Source of the DNA: Pseudomonas sp. MYb185
GTDB lineage: Bacteria > Pseudomonadota > Gammaproteobacteria > Pseudomonadales > Pseudomonadaceae
Length of the DNA stretch: 64,000 nt
NCBI RefSeq assembly: GCF_002979975.1
Contig: NZ_PCQD01000002.1
Span: 62,001-126,000, forward strand
Direction of reading: 5' to 3'
Shown: one piece after another, positions 22,639 through 31,460 of the stretch
Layout: each line of letters opens with the position of its first letter
How positions within the stretch are numbered: the stretch's first letter is position 1
Position numbers and translations under genes: made by a program
Notes under the pieces: model-generated
Databases searched by the model: none
What the model was told of the DNA's origin: nothing
The model's input: only the letters and a program-made list of their open reading frames with translations

Positions 22639-23391
22639 TTACGTCACGGCGAAACTGGCAGCCAGGGTGCCGATGATCAGCGCCCAGCCATCCACCAGCA
22701 CGAACAGCATGATCTTGAATGGCAACGAGATGATCAGCGGCGACAGCATCATCATCCCCATCGCCATCAGCACACTGGCCACCACCAGATCGATCACCAG
22801 GAATGGAATGAAGATCATGAAACCGATCTGGAATGCGGTCTTCAGCTCGGAGGTGACGAATGCCGGCACCAGGATATGGAAAGGGACCTCTTCCGGGCCG
22901 GTCAGGTCGGTGCGCTGCGCCAGCCGCACGAACAGTTCCAGGTCGGTTTCCCGGGTCTGCGCCAGCATGAATTCGCGCAACGGTACGCTGGCCTGTTCCA
23001 GCGCCTGCTGTGGTGCCAGTTGCTCGTTCAGGTAGGGCTGCAGGGCGCTCTCATTGATGCGTTCGAACACCGGTGCCATGACGAACAGGGTCAGGAACAG
23101 CGCCAGTCCGACCAGGATCTGGCTCGACGGGGTGGACTGCAGGCCCAGCGCCTGACGCAGGATGGCGAAGACGATGATGATGCGGGTAAAGCTGGTCATC
23201 ATCATGACAAAGGCCGGGATGAACGTCAGTGCGCTCATCAACAGCAGAATCTGCAGGCTGACCGAATAGGTCTGCTGCCCCTCCGCATCGGTGCTCAGGG
23301 TAATCGCCGGCAGGCTCAGCGGATCGGCCGCGGTCTGGGCGAAGGCCATCGGCGCCAACAGGCCCAGCAACAACAGGCTCCAGCGCATCAT
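22639..23391 (-). CDS. fliP: Flagellar export apparatus protein FliP
   Basis: Core of the FliPQR export gate, 250 residues, with a cleavable signal peptide ([14 protein letters not shown]) as known for FliP and about four later membrane helices. Family segments: [31 protein letters not shown] and [16 protein letters not shown] with the MGMMMLSP stretch. Starts within the fliO stop (ATGA overlap); a second Met immediately follows. Confidence 0.97.
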   Translation of the reverse strand: MMRWSLLLLGLLAPMAFAQTAADPLSLPAITLSTDAEGQQTYSVSLQILLLMSALTFIPAFVMMMTSFTRIIIVFAILRQALGLQSTPSSQILVGLALFLTLFVMAPVFERINESALQPYLNEQLAPQQALEQASVPLREFMLAQTRETDLELFVRLAQRTDLTGPEEVPFHILVPAFVTSELKTAFQIGFMIFIPFLVIDLVVASVLMAMGMMMLSPLIISLPFKIMLFVLVDGWALIIGTLAASFAVT

Positions 23392-23816
23392 GGCTTGTCC
23401 TCCCGCTTGAGCAGGGCCTGCAGCTTGCGGGCAAAATCACTGTTGCCAGCCCCATCCGCAGCGTCGGCTACCGGCTCAGCGAACACATGCAGGGTACTGA
23501 TACGGCCCGGTGAAATGCCCAGCAGCAACTGCTGGCCACCGACATCGACCAGCGCCAGGCGATCGCGCGGCCCCAGCGGGTAGCTGCTGATCACCCGGAT
23601 ATGCTGCCCGCCCTGCGGTGCCAGCGGTCCGACCCGGCGCATCAGGTAACCGAGCACGAAGATCAGCCCGACCACGATGATCAGCCCCACGCCCAACTGG
23701 GCCAACTGGCTGAACAGCTGCGTACCGGCAGCGCCGTCCGCGGCAGTCGGGGCGGCGGCCAGGGGCAATGACAGCCCAGGCAGTGAAACGGCTGTCAGCC
23801 AGCGCAACAACCGCAT
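23388..23816 (-). CDS. fliO: Flagellar biosynthesis protein FliO
   Basis: Bitopic membrane protein that assists FliP assembly, 142 residues. An N-terminal hydrophobic signal/anchor is followed by the main membrane helix ([19 protein letters not shown], about 47-66) and the cytoplasmic FliO domain with [15 protein letters not shown]. Poorly conserved in sequence but identified by position between fliN (one base away) and fliP (ATGA overlap). Confidence 0.93.
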   Translation of the reverse strand: MRLLRWLTAVSLPGLSLPLAAAPTAADGAAGTQLFSQLAQLGVGLIIVVGLIFVLGYLMRRVGPLAPQGGQHIRVISSYPLGPRDRLALVDVGGQQLLLGISPGRISTLHVFAEPVADAADGAGNSDFARKLQALLKREDKP

Positions 23817-23817
23817 A

Positions 23818-24282
23818 TCAGCTCAACTTCTTGATACGTTCGGACTGGCTGATCACATCCGTCAGGCGAATGCCGAATTTCTCGTTGACCACCACCACCT
23901 CGCCATGGGCGATCAGCGTACCATTGACCTTCACGTCCAGCGGCTCGCCGGCCAGGCGGTCGAGCTCCACCACCGAGCCCTGGTTGAGCTGCAGCAGGTT
24001 ACGGATGGTGATGTCGGTATTACCCACCTCCATGGAGATGGTCACCGGAATATCCAGGATCACATCCAGGTTCGGCCCTTCGGCACCACCGAACAGATCA
24101 CCGCCCGACTGGCGCTCCGGCGCGTTGAACTCCTCCATCGGCAGCGGCTTGGAGGTATTGCCCGCCAGCATGGCATCGATGTCATCCTGACTGGCGTTGC
24201 CTGCCTCATCCAGCGCGGCGGCCCATTCATCGGCCAGCGCCTGTTCTTCCGGACTGATCTCGTCCTTTCTGTCCTCAGCCAT
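23818..24282 (-). CDS. fliN: Flagellar motor switch protein FliN
   Basis: C-ring component, 154 residues: a variable acidic N-terminus (EEQALADEWAAALDEAG) then the SpoA-fold domain with VGNTDITIRNLLQLNQGS and IAHGEVVVVNEKFGIRLT. It works with FliM and FliG in rotation switching and as a docking site for export substrates. 54 bases separate it from fliM. Confidence 0.97.
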   Translation of the reverse strand: MAEDRKDEISPEEQALADEWAAALDEAGNASQDDIDAMLAGNTSKPLPMEEFNAPERQSGGDLFGGAEGPNLDVILDIPVTISMEVGNTDITIRNLLQLNQGSVVELDRLAGEPLDVKVNGTLIAHGEVVVVNEKFGIRLTDVISQSERIKKLS

Positions 24283-24336
24283 CTTGCCTGATCCTCATTT
24301 ACCTGTAGTACGCGGAATACCGCGGTTTCGGGGTGC

Positions 24337-25308
24337 TCAGCGCGGACGCGTGACCGGCCCCAGAATCTGCAATGCCAGATTGCCCTTGACCGAGCCGAGC
24401 CGCGCCTTGAAGGTCGGCACGCCATTGGCGCACATCACCATGTGCTCGGGCATTTCCACCGGAATCACGTCGCCGGCCTGCATGCTCAGCAGGTCGCGCA
24501 GCTTGAGCTCGCGGCGCACCACGGTAGCGCTCAAGGGTACCCTGGCAGCGGTGATTTCCTCGCGCAGGGCACGCACCCAGCGCTCATCATGTTCGTCCAC
24601 ATCCGATTGCACCCCCGAGTCCAGCACTTCACGCAACGGCTCGATCATCGAATAGGGCATGGTCACATGCATCTCGCCGCCACCGCCGTCGAGTTCGATG
24701 TGGAAGGTCGATACCACTACCACCTCGCTGGGGCTGACGATGTTGGCCAGAGCCGGGTTGACTTCCGAGTTGACGTACTCGAACTGCACATCCTTGACCG
24801 CCTGCCAGGCTTCGCGCAGATCGGCGAAGGCCTGCTCCAGTACCATGCGTACCACCCGCAGCTCGGTCGGGGTGAACTCGCGCCCCTCGATCTTGGCATG
24901 CCGACCGTCACCGCCGAAGAAGTTGTCGACCAGCTTGAATACCAGGCGCGCGTCCAGGATGAACAGTGCGGTGCCACGCAGCGGCTTCATCTTCACCAGG
25001 TTTAGACTGGTCGGCACGTACAGGGTATGCACGTATTCGCCGAACTTCATCACCTGCACACCACCCACCGACACATCCGCCGAGCGGCGCAACAGGTTGA
25101 ACATGCTGATACGGGTGTAGCGGGCAAAACGCTCGTTGATCATTTCCAGCGTCGGCATGCGCCCACGCACGATGCGATCCTGACTGGTCAGGTCGTAACT
25201 CTTGACCGAGCCCGGCTCGCTGTCCTGCTCGCTATCGATGACACCCTCGTCAACGCCGTGCAACAGCGCATCGATTTCATCCTGGGACAGCAGATCCTGA
25301 ACCGCCAT
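24337..25308 (-). CDS. fliM: Flagellar motor switch protein FliM
   Basis: C-ring switch protein of 323 residues that binds phosphorylated CheY. The N-terminal CheY-binding peptide is LLSQDEIDALLHGV, the middle CheC-like domain contains the conserved FGEYVHTLYVPTSLNLVKM and GGDGRHAKIEGREFT, and a SpoA domain ends the protein. ATG 25308 follows a GGAAA-type site. Second gene in the operon, 10 bases after fliL. Confidence 0.97.
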   Translation of the reverse strand: MAVQDLLSQDEIDALLHGVDEGVIDSEQDSEPGSVKSYDLTSQDRIVRGRMPTLEMINERFARYTRISMFNLLRRSADVSVGGVQVMKFGEYVHTLYVPTSLNLVKMKPLRGTALFILDARLVFKLVDNFFGGDGRHAKIEGREFTPTELRVVRMVLEQAFADLREAWQAVKDVQFEYVNSEVNPALANIVSPSEVVVVSTFHIELDGGGGEMHVTMPYSMIEPLREVLDSGVQSDVDEHDERWVRALREEITAARVPLSATVVRRELKLRDLLSMQAGDVIPVEMPEHMVMCANGVPTFKARLGSVKGNLALQILGPVTRPR

Positions 25309-25318
25309 AATTGTTTTC

Positions 25319-25828
25319 CTATTGCAGAACCAGGTTGGTAAACAGTACCGACTCGATGGTCGGCTTGCCGAGTTCCTGTTCCATCAGGGTCTGTACCGCA
25401 AGGGTAGACTGCTCGCGCAGTGCCTCCTTGCCTTCTGCGGTCATCAATTGGTCGAAATCCGCACTGCTGAACAACATCACCAGTTGGTTGCGGATCAGCG
25501 GCAGGTGTTCGGCCGCTGCGGCCATTGCCTGGGGATCACGCCCCATCAGCACCACATTGACCTGCATGTAGCGCTGCCTGCCGCCGTGAGCATAATTGAC
25601 GGTGAAGGCCGGCTCCAGCGGCTGGTACAGCGCCGGCAGTTTGGCCGGCTCCTGCGCTACCGGTGCCGCGCCGCCACTGTCACGGTTCGACAGCAATGCG
25701 TACGCCAGCCCGCCGGCCGACAACAACAGCGCCAGCAAACCGACACAGATCAAGATAAGGAGTTTGCGATTACCTGCTGCCGCTGCCTGCGGAGCCGGTT
25801 CTTGAGCCCCTGCCTGATTTCTCGCCAT
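25319..25828 (-). CDS. fliL: Flagellar basal body protein FliL
   Basis: Stator-associated membrane protein, 169 residues from ATG 25828; a GTG at 25858 would add ten residues unlike FliL. Short cytoplasmic N-terminus, a single membrane helix (LLILICVGLLALLLSAGGLA, about 22-41), then a periplasmic stomatin-like domain with VNVVLMGRDPQAM. It begins the operon here. In many Pseudomonas, fliK directly precedes fliL; here an unrelated FMN protein gene lies upstream, and a sigma-54 promoter starts the transcript at fliL. Confidence 0.94.
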   Translation of the reverse strand: MARNQAGAQEPAPQAAAAGNRKLLILICVGLLALLLSAGGLAYALLSNRDSGGAAPVAQEPAKLPALYQPLEPAFTVNYAHGGRQRYMQVNVVLMGRDPQAMAAAAEHLPLIRNQLVMLFSSADFDQLMTAEGKEALREQSTLAVQTLMEQELGKPTIESVLFTNLVLQ

Positions 25829-25878
25829 GACAAAATTCCGTCGCCAGTACCGGGCCACGCCCGTTTACATGAATTATC

Positions 25879-25894
25879 TGCATTGATCGTGCCA
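25879..25894 (-). promoter_or_regulatory. Sigma-54 promoter of fliL-flhB operon
   Basis: On the minus strand this reads TGGCACGATCAATGCA, matching TGGCACG-N4-TTGCA with one mismatch, with the GG and GC doublets correctly spaced. Transcription would begin about 12 bases further on, near 25867, some 40 bases before the FliL ATG. RpoN/FleQ control of flagellar operons is established in Pseudomonas. Confidence 0.8.
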
Positions 25895-25992
25895 GCAATG
25901 ACATATCACGGCCTTGCTGATTGCCAATGCCTCGCTAGGATAAAGCCAAGCGCGGAAAATGTCTTAACTTCAGTGCCTGCCCGTCAGCAAAA

Positions 25993-27618
25993 CTAACTGG
26001 CCGCCATCGGCGCCACTGGCTCGAAACTGTCGGCCCGCGCCATTGACCACATGCGGTTGTAGAACTCTCCCTCCACCTCGCCGCTGAGCAGGGCACCCGG
26101 CGTGAGGAACACATGCATCTGCGAATACAGCTTGATCTCGGTGGCCGACAGCCGGTGCACCAGGAACCGCGGCTCCAGTTGCGCCGGATGCGATAGACCC
26201 GCCGCCGCGAGCATCTCGGATAGCGCATGCATGGTACTGCGATGGAAGTTGTAGACCCGTTGCGCCTTGTCCGGTACCACCAGGGCGCGCTGGCGGCGCG
26301 GATCCTGGGTGGCGACGCCGGTTGGGCATTGATTGGTATGGCAAGACATCGACTGGATGCAGCCGATGGCGAACATGAAGCCACGCGCGGAATTGGCCCA
26401 GTCGGCACCGATCGCCAGTACCGAGGCGATATCGAAGGCACTGATCAGCTTGCCGCTGGCACCGATGCGAATCTGCTCGCGCAGGCCGACACCCACCAGG
26501 GTGTTATGCACGAACATCACCGCCTCACGCAGTGGCACACCAATATGGTTGGAAAACTCCAGCGGTGCGGCGCCAGTGCCGCCCTCCTTGCCGTCCACCA
26601 CGATGAAGTCCGGCACAATGCCGGTTTCCAGCATGGCTTTGGCGATCGCCATGAACTCCCAGGGATGGCCGAGGCACAGCTTGAAGCCGACCGGCTTGCC
26701 GCCGGACAGCTCGCGCAGCCGCTGGATGAAGCGCAACAGCTCGACGGGCGTGGAGAAAGTGGCGTGCCGCGCCGGTGAAACACAGTCGCGGTCCCGGGGA
26801 ATGCCCCGGGTCGCGGCGATTTCGGCGGTGATCTTGTGCTTCGGCAGAATGCCGCCATGCCCCGGCTTGGCCCCCTGACTCAGCTTGATCTCGATCATCT
26901 TCACCTGCGGCCGACTGGCCTGCTCGGCGAAACGCTGCGGATCGAAGGCACCATTCTCGTCCCGGCAACCGAAATAGCCGCTGCCCAATTCCCAGATCAG
27001 ATCGCCGCCGTGCTGCAGATGGTAAGGGCTGATACTGCCCTCCCCGGTATCGTGGGCGAAACCGCCCAACTGCGCCCCCTTGTTCAGCGCCAGAATCGCG
27101 TTGGCACTGAGCGAGCCAAAGCTCATCGCCGAGATATTGAAGATCGACGCCGAATACGGCTGCAGGCACTGCGGCCCGCCGACCTGCACGCGGAACTCGT
27201 CAGGGTTGCCCGGCACCACCGGCAACATCGAGTGGCTGATGAACTCGTAGCCGATCTGATTGACATCCTTCAGCGTGCCGAATGGCCGATCCGAGGTCTC
27301 ATTCTTGGCCCGGGCATACACCAGCGAGCGCTGGGTGCGGGAAAACGGCAACTGCTCGTTATCACTCTCGATCAGATACTGACGGATCTCCGGGCGAATG
27401 CTCTCCACCAGATAACGGACGTTGCCGAGAATCGGATAATTGCGCCGCACCGCGTGATTGGGTTGCAACAGATCGTAGATCCCCAGCAGACTCAGCGCCG
27501 CCGCGATCAGCGTCAGCGGCCACAGCCAGCCGACACTGCCCAGCAGCGGTAAGGTGATCAGAGTGAAGACGATGCAGACAATGAAGAAGGTATAACGATT
27601 GAACAGCGAAAGACTCAT
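25993..27618 (-). CDS. FMN-binding glutamate synthase family protein
   Basis: 541 residues from ATG 27618 (GGGGA site upstream). Two N-terminal membrane helices (about 8-48) precede a glutamate-synthase FMN/iron-sulfur barrel: SAMSFGSLSANAILALN, GSISPYHLQHGGDLIWE, KPGHGGILPKHKIT, DGKEGGTGAAPLEFSNH, and the cysteine motif CIQSMSCHTNQCPTGVATQ resembling the 3Fe-4S site of GltB. The glutaminase domain is absent, so it is not a conventional glutamate synthase; a membrane-associated amination or redox role is possible, but the reaction is unknown. Not obviously linked to flagella. Confidence 0.9.
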   Translation of the reverse strand: MSLSLFNRYTFFIVCIVFTLITLPLLGSVGWLWPLTLIAAALSLLGIYDLLQPNHAVRRNYPILGNVRYLVESIRPEIRQYLIESDNEQLPFSRTQRSLVYARAKNETSDRPFGTLKDVNQIGYEFISHSMLPVVPGNPDEFRVQVGGPQCLQPYSASIFNISAMSFGSLSANAILALNKGAQLGGFAHDTGEGSISPYHLQHGGDLIWELGSGYFGCRDENGAFDPQRFAEQASRPQVKMIEIKLSQGAKPGHGGILPKHKITAEIAATRGIPRDRDCVSPARHATFSTPVELLRFIQRLRELSGGKPVGFKLCLGHPWEFMAIAKAMLETGIVPDFIVVDGKEGGTGAAPLEFSNHIGVPLREAVMFVHNTLVGVGLREQIRIGASGKLISAFDIASVLAIGADWANSARGFMFAIGCIQSMSCHTNQCPTGVATQDPRRQRALVVPDKAQRVYNFHRSTMHALSEMLAAAGLSHPAQLEPRFLVHRLSATEIKLYSQMHVFLTPGALLSGEVEGEFYNRMWSMARADSFEPVAPMAAS

Positions 27619-27680
27619 CCCGATTCCCCGGTGGCAACACAATAGCTGACCGAGTCTATCAGTTGCGGGGGACGGAAACG

Positions 27681-27711
27681 AAAAAGCCCCCGCATCGGAT
27701 GATGCGAGGGC
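27681..27711 (-). terminator. Rho-independent terminator after tRNA-Asp
   Basis: On the minus strand an 11-base stem (27711-27701 with 27696-27686, one mismatch) with a four-base loop is followed by five T (27685-27681). It lies directly after the tRNA-Asp CCA end and before the FMN-protein gene. Confidence 0.9.
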
Positions 27712-27719
27712 CTCGTATA

Positions 27720-27796
27720 TGGCGCAGCGGACGGGACTCGAACCCGCGACCCCCGGCGTGACAGGCCGGTATTCTAACCAACTGAACTACCGCTGC
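27720..27796 (-). tRNA. tRNA-Asp (GTC)
   Basis: 77 bases including encoded CCA. Acceptor GCAGCGG pairs with CCGCTGC, the T-arm is GGTTCGAGTCC, and the anticodon loop CTGTCAC gives anticodon GTC. Followed by a strong terminator. Transcribed together with the adjacent tRNA-Val. Confidence 0.97.
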
Positions 27797-27809
27797 GCGT
27801 TACCCCGAG

Positions 27810-27885
27810 TGGTGGGTGATGACGGGATCGAACCGCCGACCCTCTGCTTGTAAGGCAGATGCTCTCCCAGCTGAGCTAATCACCC
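27810..27885 (-). tRNA. tRNA-Val (TAC)
   Basis: 76 bases including encoded CCA. Acceptor GGGTGAT pairs with ATCACCC, the D-arm is AGCTCAGCTGGGAGAGC, the anticodon loop CTTACAA gives TAC, and the T-arm GGTTCGATCCC is intact. Located 13 bases upstream of tRNA-Asp on the same strand. Confidence 0.97.
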
Positions 27886-28205
27886 TCTCTCGAAGCGAGC
27901 GCGCATTCTAATCACCTTTTATCATTCTGGCAACATCTCGCCTAAGCCGATGAGCACATTCACTTCGTAACTCAGACATCGCGTTGAGTATTCACGCCGC
28001 ACGCCCCCTTCTGACACCACGCCGGCAACCGCTCAAGCAGATATGCCAGCAGCCGTCCGCACCGAACCCAAACCTAAGACATAGTCACAAGTCATTATTT
28101 CCACCTCCACAAGCATGCCTTATAAAGCAGGATAGCGTTAAGAATCCATACACATCAGCGACTTCAGACAGCCTGCCAAGCAGTTTCCTGGCAGCGGGAC
28201 AGGAT
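27886..28205. other. Intergenic region between tRNAs and the first tadE-like gene
   Basis: 320 bases, more AT-rich than flanking genes. It must hold the promoter of the leftward tRNAs and of the rightward TadE/TadG genes. A TTATAA at about 28120 is a possible -10 element for the latter. No repeat, attachment-site duplicate of the tRNA 3' ends or coding frame with good start was found. Confidence 0.5.
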
Positions 28206-28652
28206 ATGCAGCAACGTACAGCAGGGACGAAGCAACGGGGCGCAGCCAGTATCGAGTTCGCCTTTGTTTTCATTCTTGTGTTCATGTTGTTTTACGGAAT
28301 TGTCGGTTACGTCATTCCACTGCTGTTGCTGTCCAGCTACAACGAAATCTCAGCCGAGGCTGTCAGAGCCAGCCTCCTGATACCTACCAATCAGGAGAAT
28401 TACCCTGACCAAGTCAGGCAAACCGTCCAGACCGTCATTGATGAGTCCTGGCTCGGTGCAAGAAGCGACAGCTGGAAAAACCAATGCGAAGGCTACGAGA
28501 GTGGTTATGTCACTTTTTCCACTGACACCATCAGCGTATGCATAGCTCACAATAACCCAAAGCAAATCATCCCACCTATTACGCTGTTCGGCTGGACCTT
28601 TCCCCAGCTGCCTGATGCGTTGATCGGCGAAGCAAGAATCCAACTCAGATAA
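28206..28652 (+). CDS. TadE-like pseudopilin/pilus assembly protein
   Basis: 148 residues. N-terminal QRGAASIEFAFVFILVFMLF (residues 10-29) is the TadE signature: a short polar lead, Glu at position 5 after the break, then one hydrophobic helix. The rest is a periplasmic domain with two cysteines (CEGYESGY, ISVCIAHN). TadE-family minor pseudopilins are processed by the prepilin peptidase and needed for Flp pilus assembly. ATG 28206 has an AGGA site with short spacing; the frame is open further upstream but without plausible content. First of a three-gene tadE-tadG-tadE group. Confidence 0.85.
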   Translation: MQQRTAGTKQRGAASIEFAFVFILVFMLFYGIVGYVIPLLLLSSYNEISAEAVRASLLIPTNQENYPDQVRQTVQTVIDESWLGARSDSWKNQCEGYESGYVTFSTDTISVCIAHNNPKQIIPPITLFGWTFPQLPDALIGEARIQLR

Positions 28653-28677
28653 TGACCACTTTCCAGGGAACAGCATA

Positions 28678-30867
28678 ATGTCCATGAACAGGAGCAAGTA
28701 CGCTAGTAACTATCGGCAGCGCGGCGCCTTTTCGATCATGGCAGCGGGTACGCTGGCACTGGCATTGCTGTGCCTGGTCCTGGTAGTGGACAGTGGCCGC
28801 CTGTATATGGAGCAGCGCTCATTGCAACGGGTAGCGGATATGGCTGCGCTGGAGGCGGTGTCGCGGGGTGGCACCTGTCTCAATGGCACAGCTGTTGACT
28901 TCGCTACCCAGGCAGCAACAAGCAACGGGCTCTTCCAAAATGGCGGGGAACTCTCCAGCGTTGATTGCGTCGACCTCACAACCAACGATCAAGGTATACG
29001 GGTATTCCAGCGCATCAACGAAGATAGCCCGACTATCCGAGTCATAGTTGAAAAAACCACACCAGCCAGCCTGGTGATTCGTGCGGGATGCCTGTTCACC
29101 TTCTGCGATAGCGATATTCGACTACAGGCCAGCGCCGTAGCCGGCAAAGAAGAACCCATTGCCGCTTTCTCGGTTGGCTCCCGGCTGATTCGTTTTGATA
29201 ATGACTCGGTACTGGGTGGGGTGTTGGGGCTGGTTGGCGCTGATCTGAATGACACCATGATCGCCGACTACAACGGCTTGGCCCAAGTGAAAATCACCCC
29301 CAGAGGGCTGCTCGAAGCCCTCGGCCTGCCAATCACCAGCGATCTGACCATCGGCGGCCTGAATGAACTGCTGGCAGCCAGAGAACTCGGCGTGGGAGAG
29401 ATTCTGGACGCCGTGGTGACAGTCGCCGGAGAAAGCCAGCTTATTGACGCAAATACCAAAATACTTGGCGCTCTGCTGGATGCCGGCCTGTCCAGCCTCG
29501 ATCTGACACTCCTTCTATTGACCCAGGCCGATGGCACGCCCGGCCTGTTTGCCGAGATAATCGGCCCGGCCACGCAAAGCGCCGAGGCCGCTCTCAACGT
29601 AGGCGTCAGCGCCCTTGGCCTAATCGAGACAGCGCTGGGCCTGGCAACCCGCGAACACGCGCTGAGTATCGATCGTCTGAATCTCAGCCTGCTGGGCCTG
29701 GTCAATGTCACCACCCAGGTGGGCGTGGTTGAACCGCCCTCCATAGCCATTGGCGCCCCCACCAGAAGAGACGCCAGCGGCAATGTCATTCAAGAAGGGA
29801 TCAGCGCCTATACCGCACAGATCAGAACCTATATCCGTGTTCAAACGGGTAGCGTTGTAGATGCCTTGAATAATCTTGTCGGTCTGCTGGGTATCAATCT
29901 GATCAAGATCGACCTACCCATCGCATTGGATCTGGTAACTGGCAGGGGCGTGCTGGAAGACAAAACCTGCACTGCCGCTGCCGATATCAACAATACGGGC
30001 AAGGATCACGCAGAAGTCGTCGTTAGCGGCGAAGTGGGCAAACTCTGTATTGGCCTGCCTGTGGATGAAGGACAACTGTTCAGCAAAAGCTTCAGTTGCG
30101 AAATAAATACGCGAGGCATCAAACACCTGGATATTCTAAGCTTGGTAAAACTTGACCGGACAAATCAATCCCCCCTGACACTGAATCTTCTGAATATTCC
30201 CGAAGAAGATGTCTACCTGTCGCTGGACCCTGCAGAAATCCCCCTCGACTGGTCCGAGATGGAAGGTCGATCCGATTTCAACACTGTTGGCAGCAGTTCA
30301 CTCAATGCAGGAGACTTGGTTGAGGATCTGATCAACCTTTTACTGAACGCACTGATCGGGCCAAGTACCGTGAGCGGCTCCAGCAATGAAAGCAAGAAAG
30401 CCATCGCCACTGAGATATGGAAAGGAGTATCACCGGAAAGCTGCAATACCAGAGGCTGCAGAAAAGACAAGATGGAAGAGATAGGCCAACTTGCCGGTAA
30501 GGTTGAGGGAAGCACTGGCCTGCTGAGCGGGCTGGTAAACGGCCTACTCAACCTGGTAGGAGGGCTGCTTGAAGGGTTGCTGGCCGGCAATGGCTGTACC
30601 ACCAACGGTCTGTTGGGCGGCCTGCTGGGGTCCGGCACCTCAGATAGCAAATGCATAGAGCTGATAGCAAGCGAACTGCCCAACTCCCCCAGCAACAGCA
30701 CCAATCCGGACAACCACCTGGGCCTCGGCATTCTCCGGGATCTGCTCAACGCCCTGGGCAGCAGCGTACTCACCCCCCTGCTGCAGAACCTGCTGGGCCT
30801 GCATGTCGGTGAAGTGGATGTTCACCTGCAAGACCTCAACTGCGGTCATGCCCGGCTGCTGCAATAA
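28678..30867 (+). CDS. TadG-like Tad pilus protein with Leu/Gly-rich C-terminal part
   Basis: 729 residues. N-terminal QRGAFSIMAAGTLALALLCLVLVVDSGRL-type segment (about 15-43) is the TadG/TadE-like helix (PF13400 type), followed by YMEQRSLQRVADMAALEAVS, typical of TadG. The remainder is a large periplasmic region without a recognisable von Willebrand factor A domain. Around residues 605-650 there is a run of Leu/Gly motifs (GLLSGLVNGLLNLVGGLLEG, then NGLLGGLLGSG) strikingly like the repeats of the Bap-type adhesin at the right end of the window. Cysteines occur in scattered pairs. Starts 25 bases after the first tadE-like gene. Confidence 0.8.
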   Translation: MSMNRSKYASNYRQRGAFSIMAAGTLALALLCLVLVVDSGRLYMEQRSLQRVADMAALEAVSRGGTCLNGTAVDFATQAATSNGLFQNGGELSSVDCVDLTTNDQGIRVFQRINEDSPTIRVIVEKTTPASLVIRAGCLFTFCDSDIRLQASAVAGKEEPIAAFSVGSRLIRFDNDSVLGGVLGLVGADLNDTMIADYNGLAQVKITPRGLLEALGLPITSDLTIGGLNELLAARELGVGEILDAVVTVAGESQLIDANTKILGALLDAGLSSLDLTLLLLTQADGTPGLFAEIIGPATQSAEAALNVGVSALGLIETALGLATREHALSIDRLNLSLLGLVNVTTQVGVVEPPSIAIGAPTRRDASGNVIQEGISAYTAQIRTYIRVQTGSVVDALNNLVGLLGINLIKIDLPIALDLVTGRGVLEDKTCTAAADINNTGKDHAEVVVSGEVGKLCIGLPVDEGQLFSKSFSCEINTRGIKHLDILSLVKLDRTNQSPLTLNLLNIPEEDVYLSLDPAEIPLDWSEMEGRSDFNTVGSSSLNAGDLVEDLINLLLNALIGPSTVSGSSNESKKAIATEIWKGVSPESCNTRGCRKDKMEEIGQLAGKVEGSTGLLSGLVNGLLNLVGGLLEGLLAGNGCTTNGLLGGLLGSGTSDSKCIELIASELPNSPSNSTNPDNHLGLGILRDLLNALGSSVLTPLLQNLLGLHVGEVDVHLQDLNCGHARLLQ

Positions 30868-30879
30868 AAAGGAGTCAGC

Positions 30880-31356
30880 ATGCGCCCACCGGTTTTCCAT
30901 CGAGATCAGCGCGGCGCCGTGGCCATTGAGTTTGCCGTGCTGTTCAGCATCTTTTTCGCCGTGCTGTACGCCATCATCGCCTACAGCCTTCCCCTGCTGC
31001 TGATGCTGACCTTCAAACAGGTAGCCGCCGATGCAGCCCGCGCCACCATAGCCGTCGATCCAGCAGTTGAAAACTATCGGGACAATCTGGAGACTCAGGT
31101 CAGGGCAGAGATTGGAAAGTCCTGGATAGCCAATACTGAGTGGTATACCCATTGCCCTCCTTCGGACAATGAATCGAGCGGTGATGATGGTTACAGCAAG
31201 CTGGCCGCTAACGGCAGAACCCTGACCGTCTGCATCCGCTACACGAGCGACAACTACAACGACAACCCAATTGTCCCCACCCTAACCCTGCCCGTCATAG
31301 GCCAGATCCCCCAACTACCGATGCTGATCGAAGGCACATCCACCATCCGTCTATAA
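30880..31356 (+). CDS. TadE-like pseudopilin/pilus assembly protein
   Basis: 158 residues. RDQRGAVAIEFAVLFSIFFA (about 8-27) is the TadE-type N-terminal helix; the rest is periplasmic with C in YTHCPPSD and LTVCIRYT, spaced as in the first tadE-like gene, to which it is clearly related (both end with an LP.IG..PQLP.. and IRL-like tail). AAGGAG lies seven bases before ATG 30880. Thirteen bases after tadG-like, same operon. The two TadE paralogues bracket the TadG-like gene. Confidence 0.87.
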   Translation: MRPPVFHRDQRGAVAIEFAVLFSIFFAVLYAIIAYSLPLLLMLTFKQVAADAARATIAVDPAVENYRDNLETQVRAEIGKSWIANTEWYTHCPPSDNESSGDDGYSKLAANGRTLTVCIRYTSDNYNDNPIVPTLTLPVIGQIPQLPMLIEGTSTIRL

Positions 31357-31410
31357 TTCCGGGGTGGTCCGCGCTCGGGCGCTACGCCTACAGACTGTCA
31401 GCCGCGCCAA

Positions 31411-31441
31411 CCCCGTCGCCGAGCAGGCGCTCGACAACCCC
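31411..31441 (+). repeat. REP-like element, left flank of the Rpn gene
   Basis: Palindromic element centred on GAGCAGGCGCTC (ends CGACAACCCC), in the gap between tadE and the Rpn gene. The same element in the same orientation occurs at 32593-32622 on the other side. A partial copy of the GCGCTACGCCTA element lies just before it at about 31378. Confidence 0.8.
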
Positions 31442-31460
31442 AGCAGAGGGTGGCTCAGCG

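Noticed and set aside
25993..27618. Conventional glutamate synthase large subunit (GltB)
   Set aside because: Only about 540 residues, no amidotransferase domain, and N-terminal membrane helices; called an FMN-binding family member instead.
27720..28205. Integrated island at tRNA-Val/Asp using the tRNA 3' end as attachment site
   Set aside because: No integrase and no second copy of a tRNA 3' end was found in the window, and the tad genes lie on the 5' side of the tRNAs.
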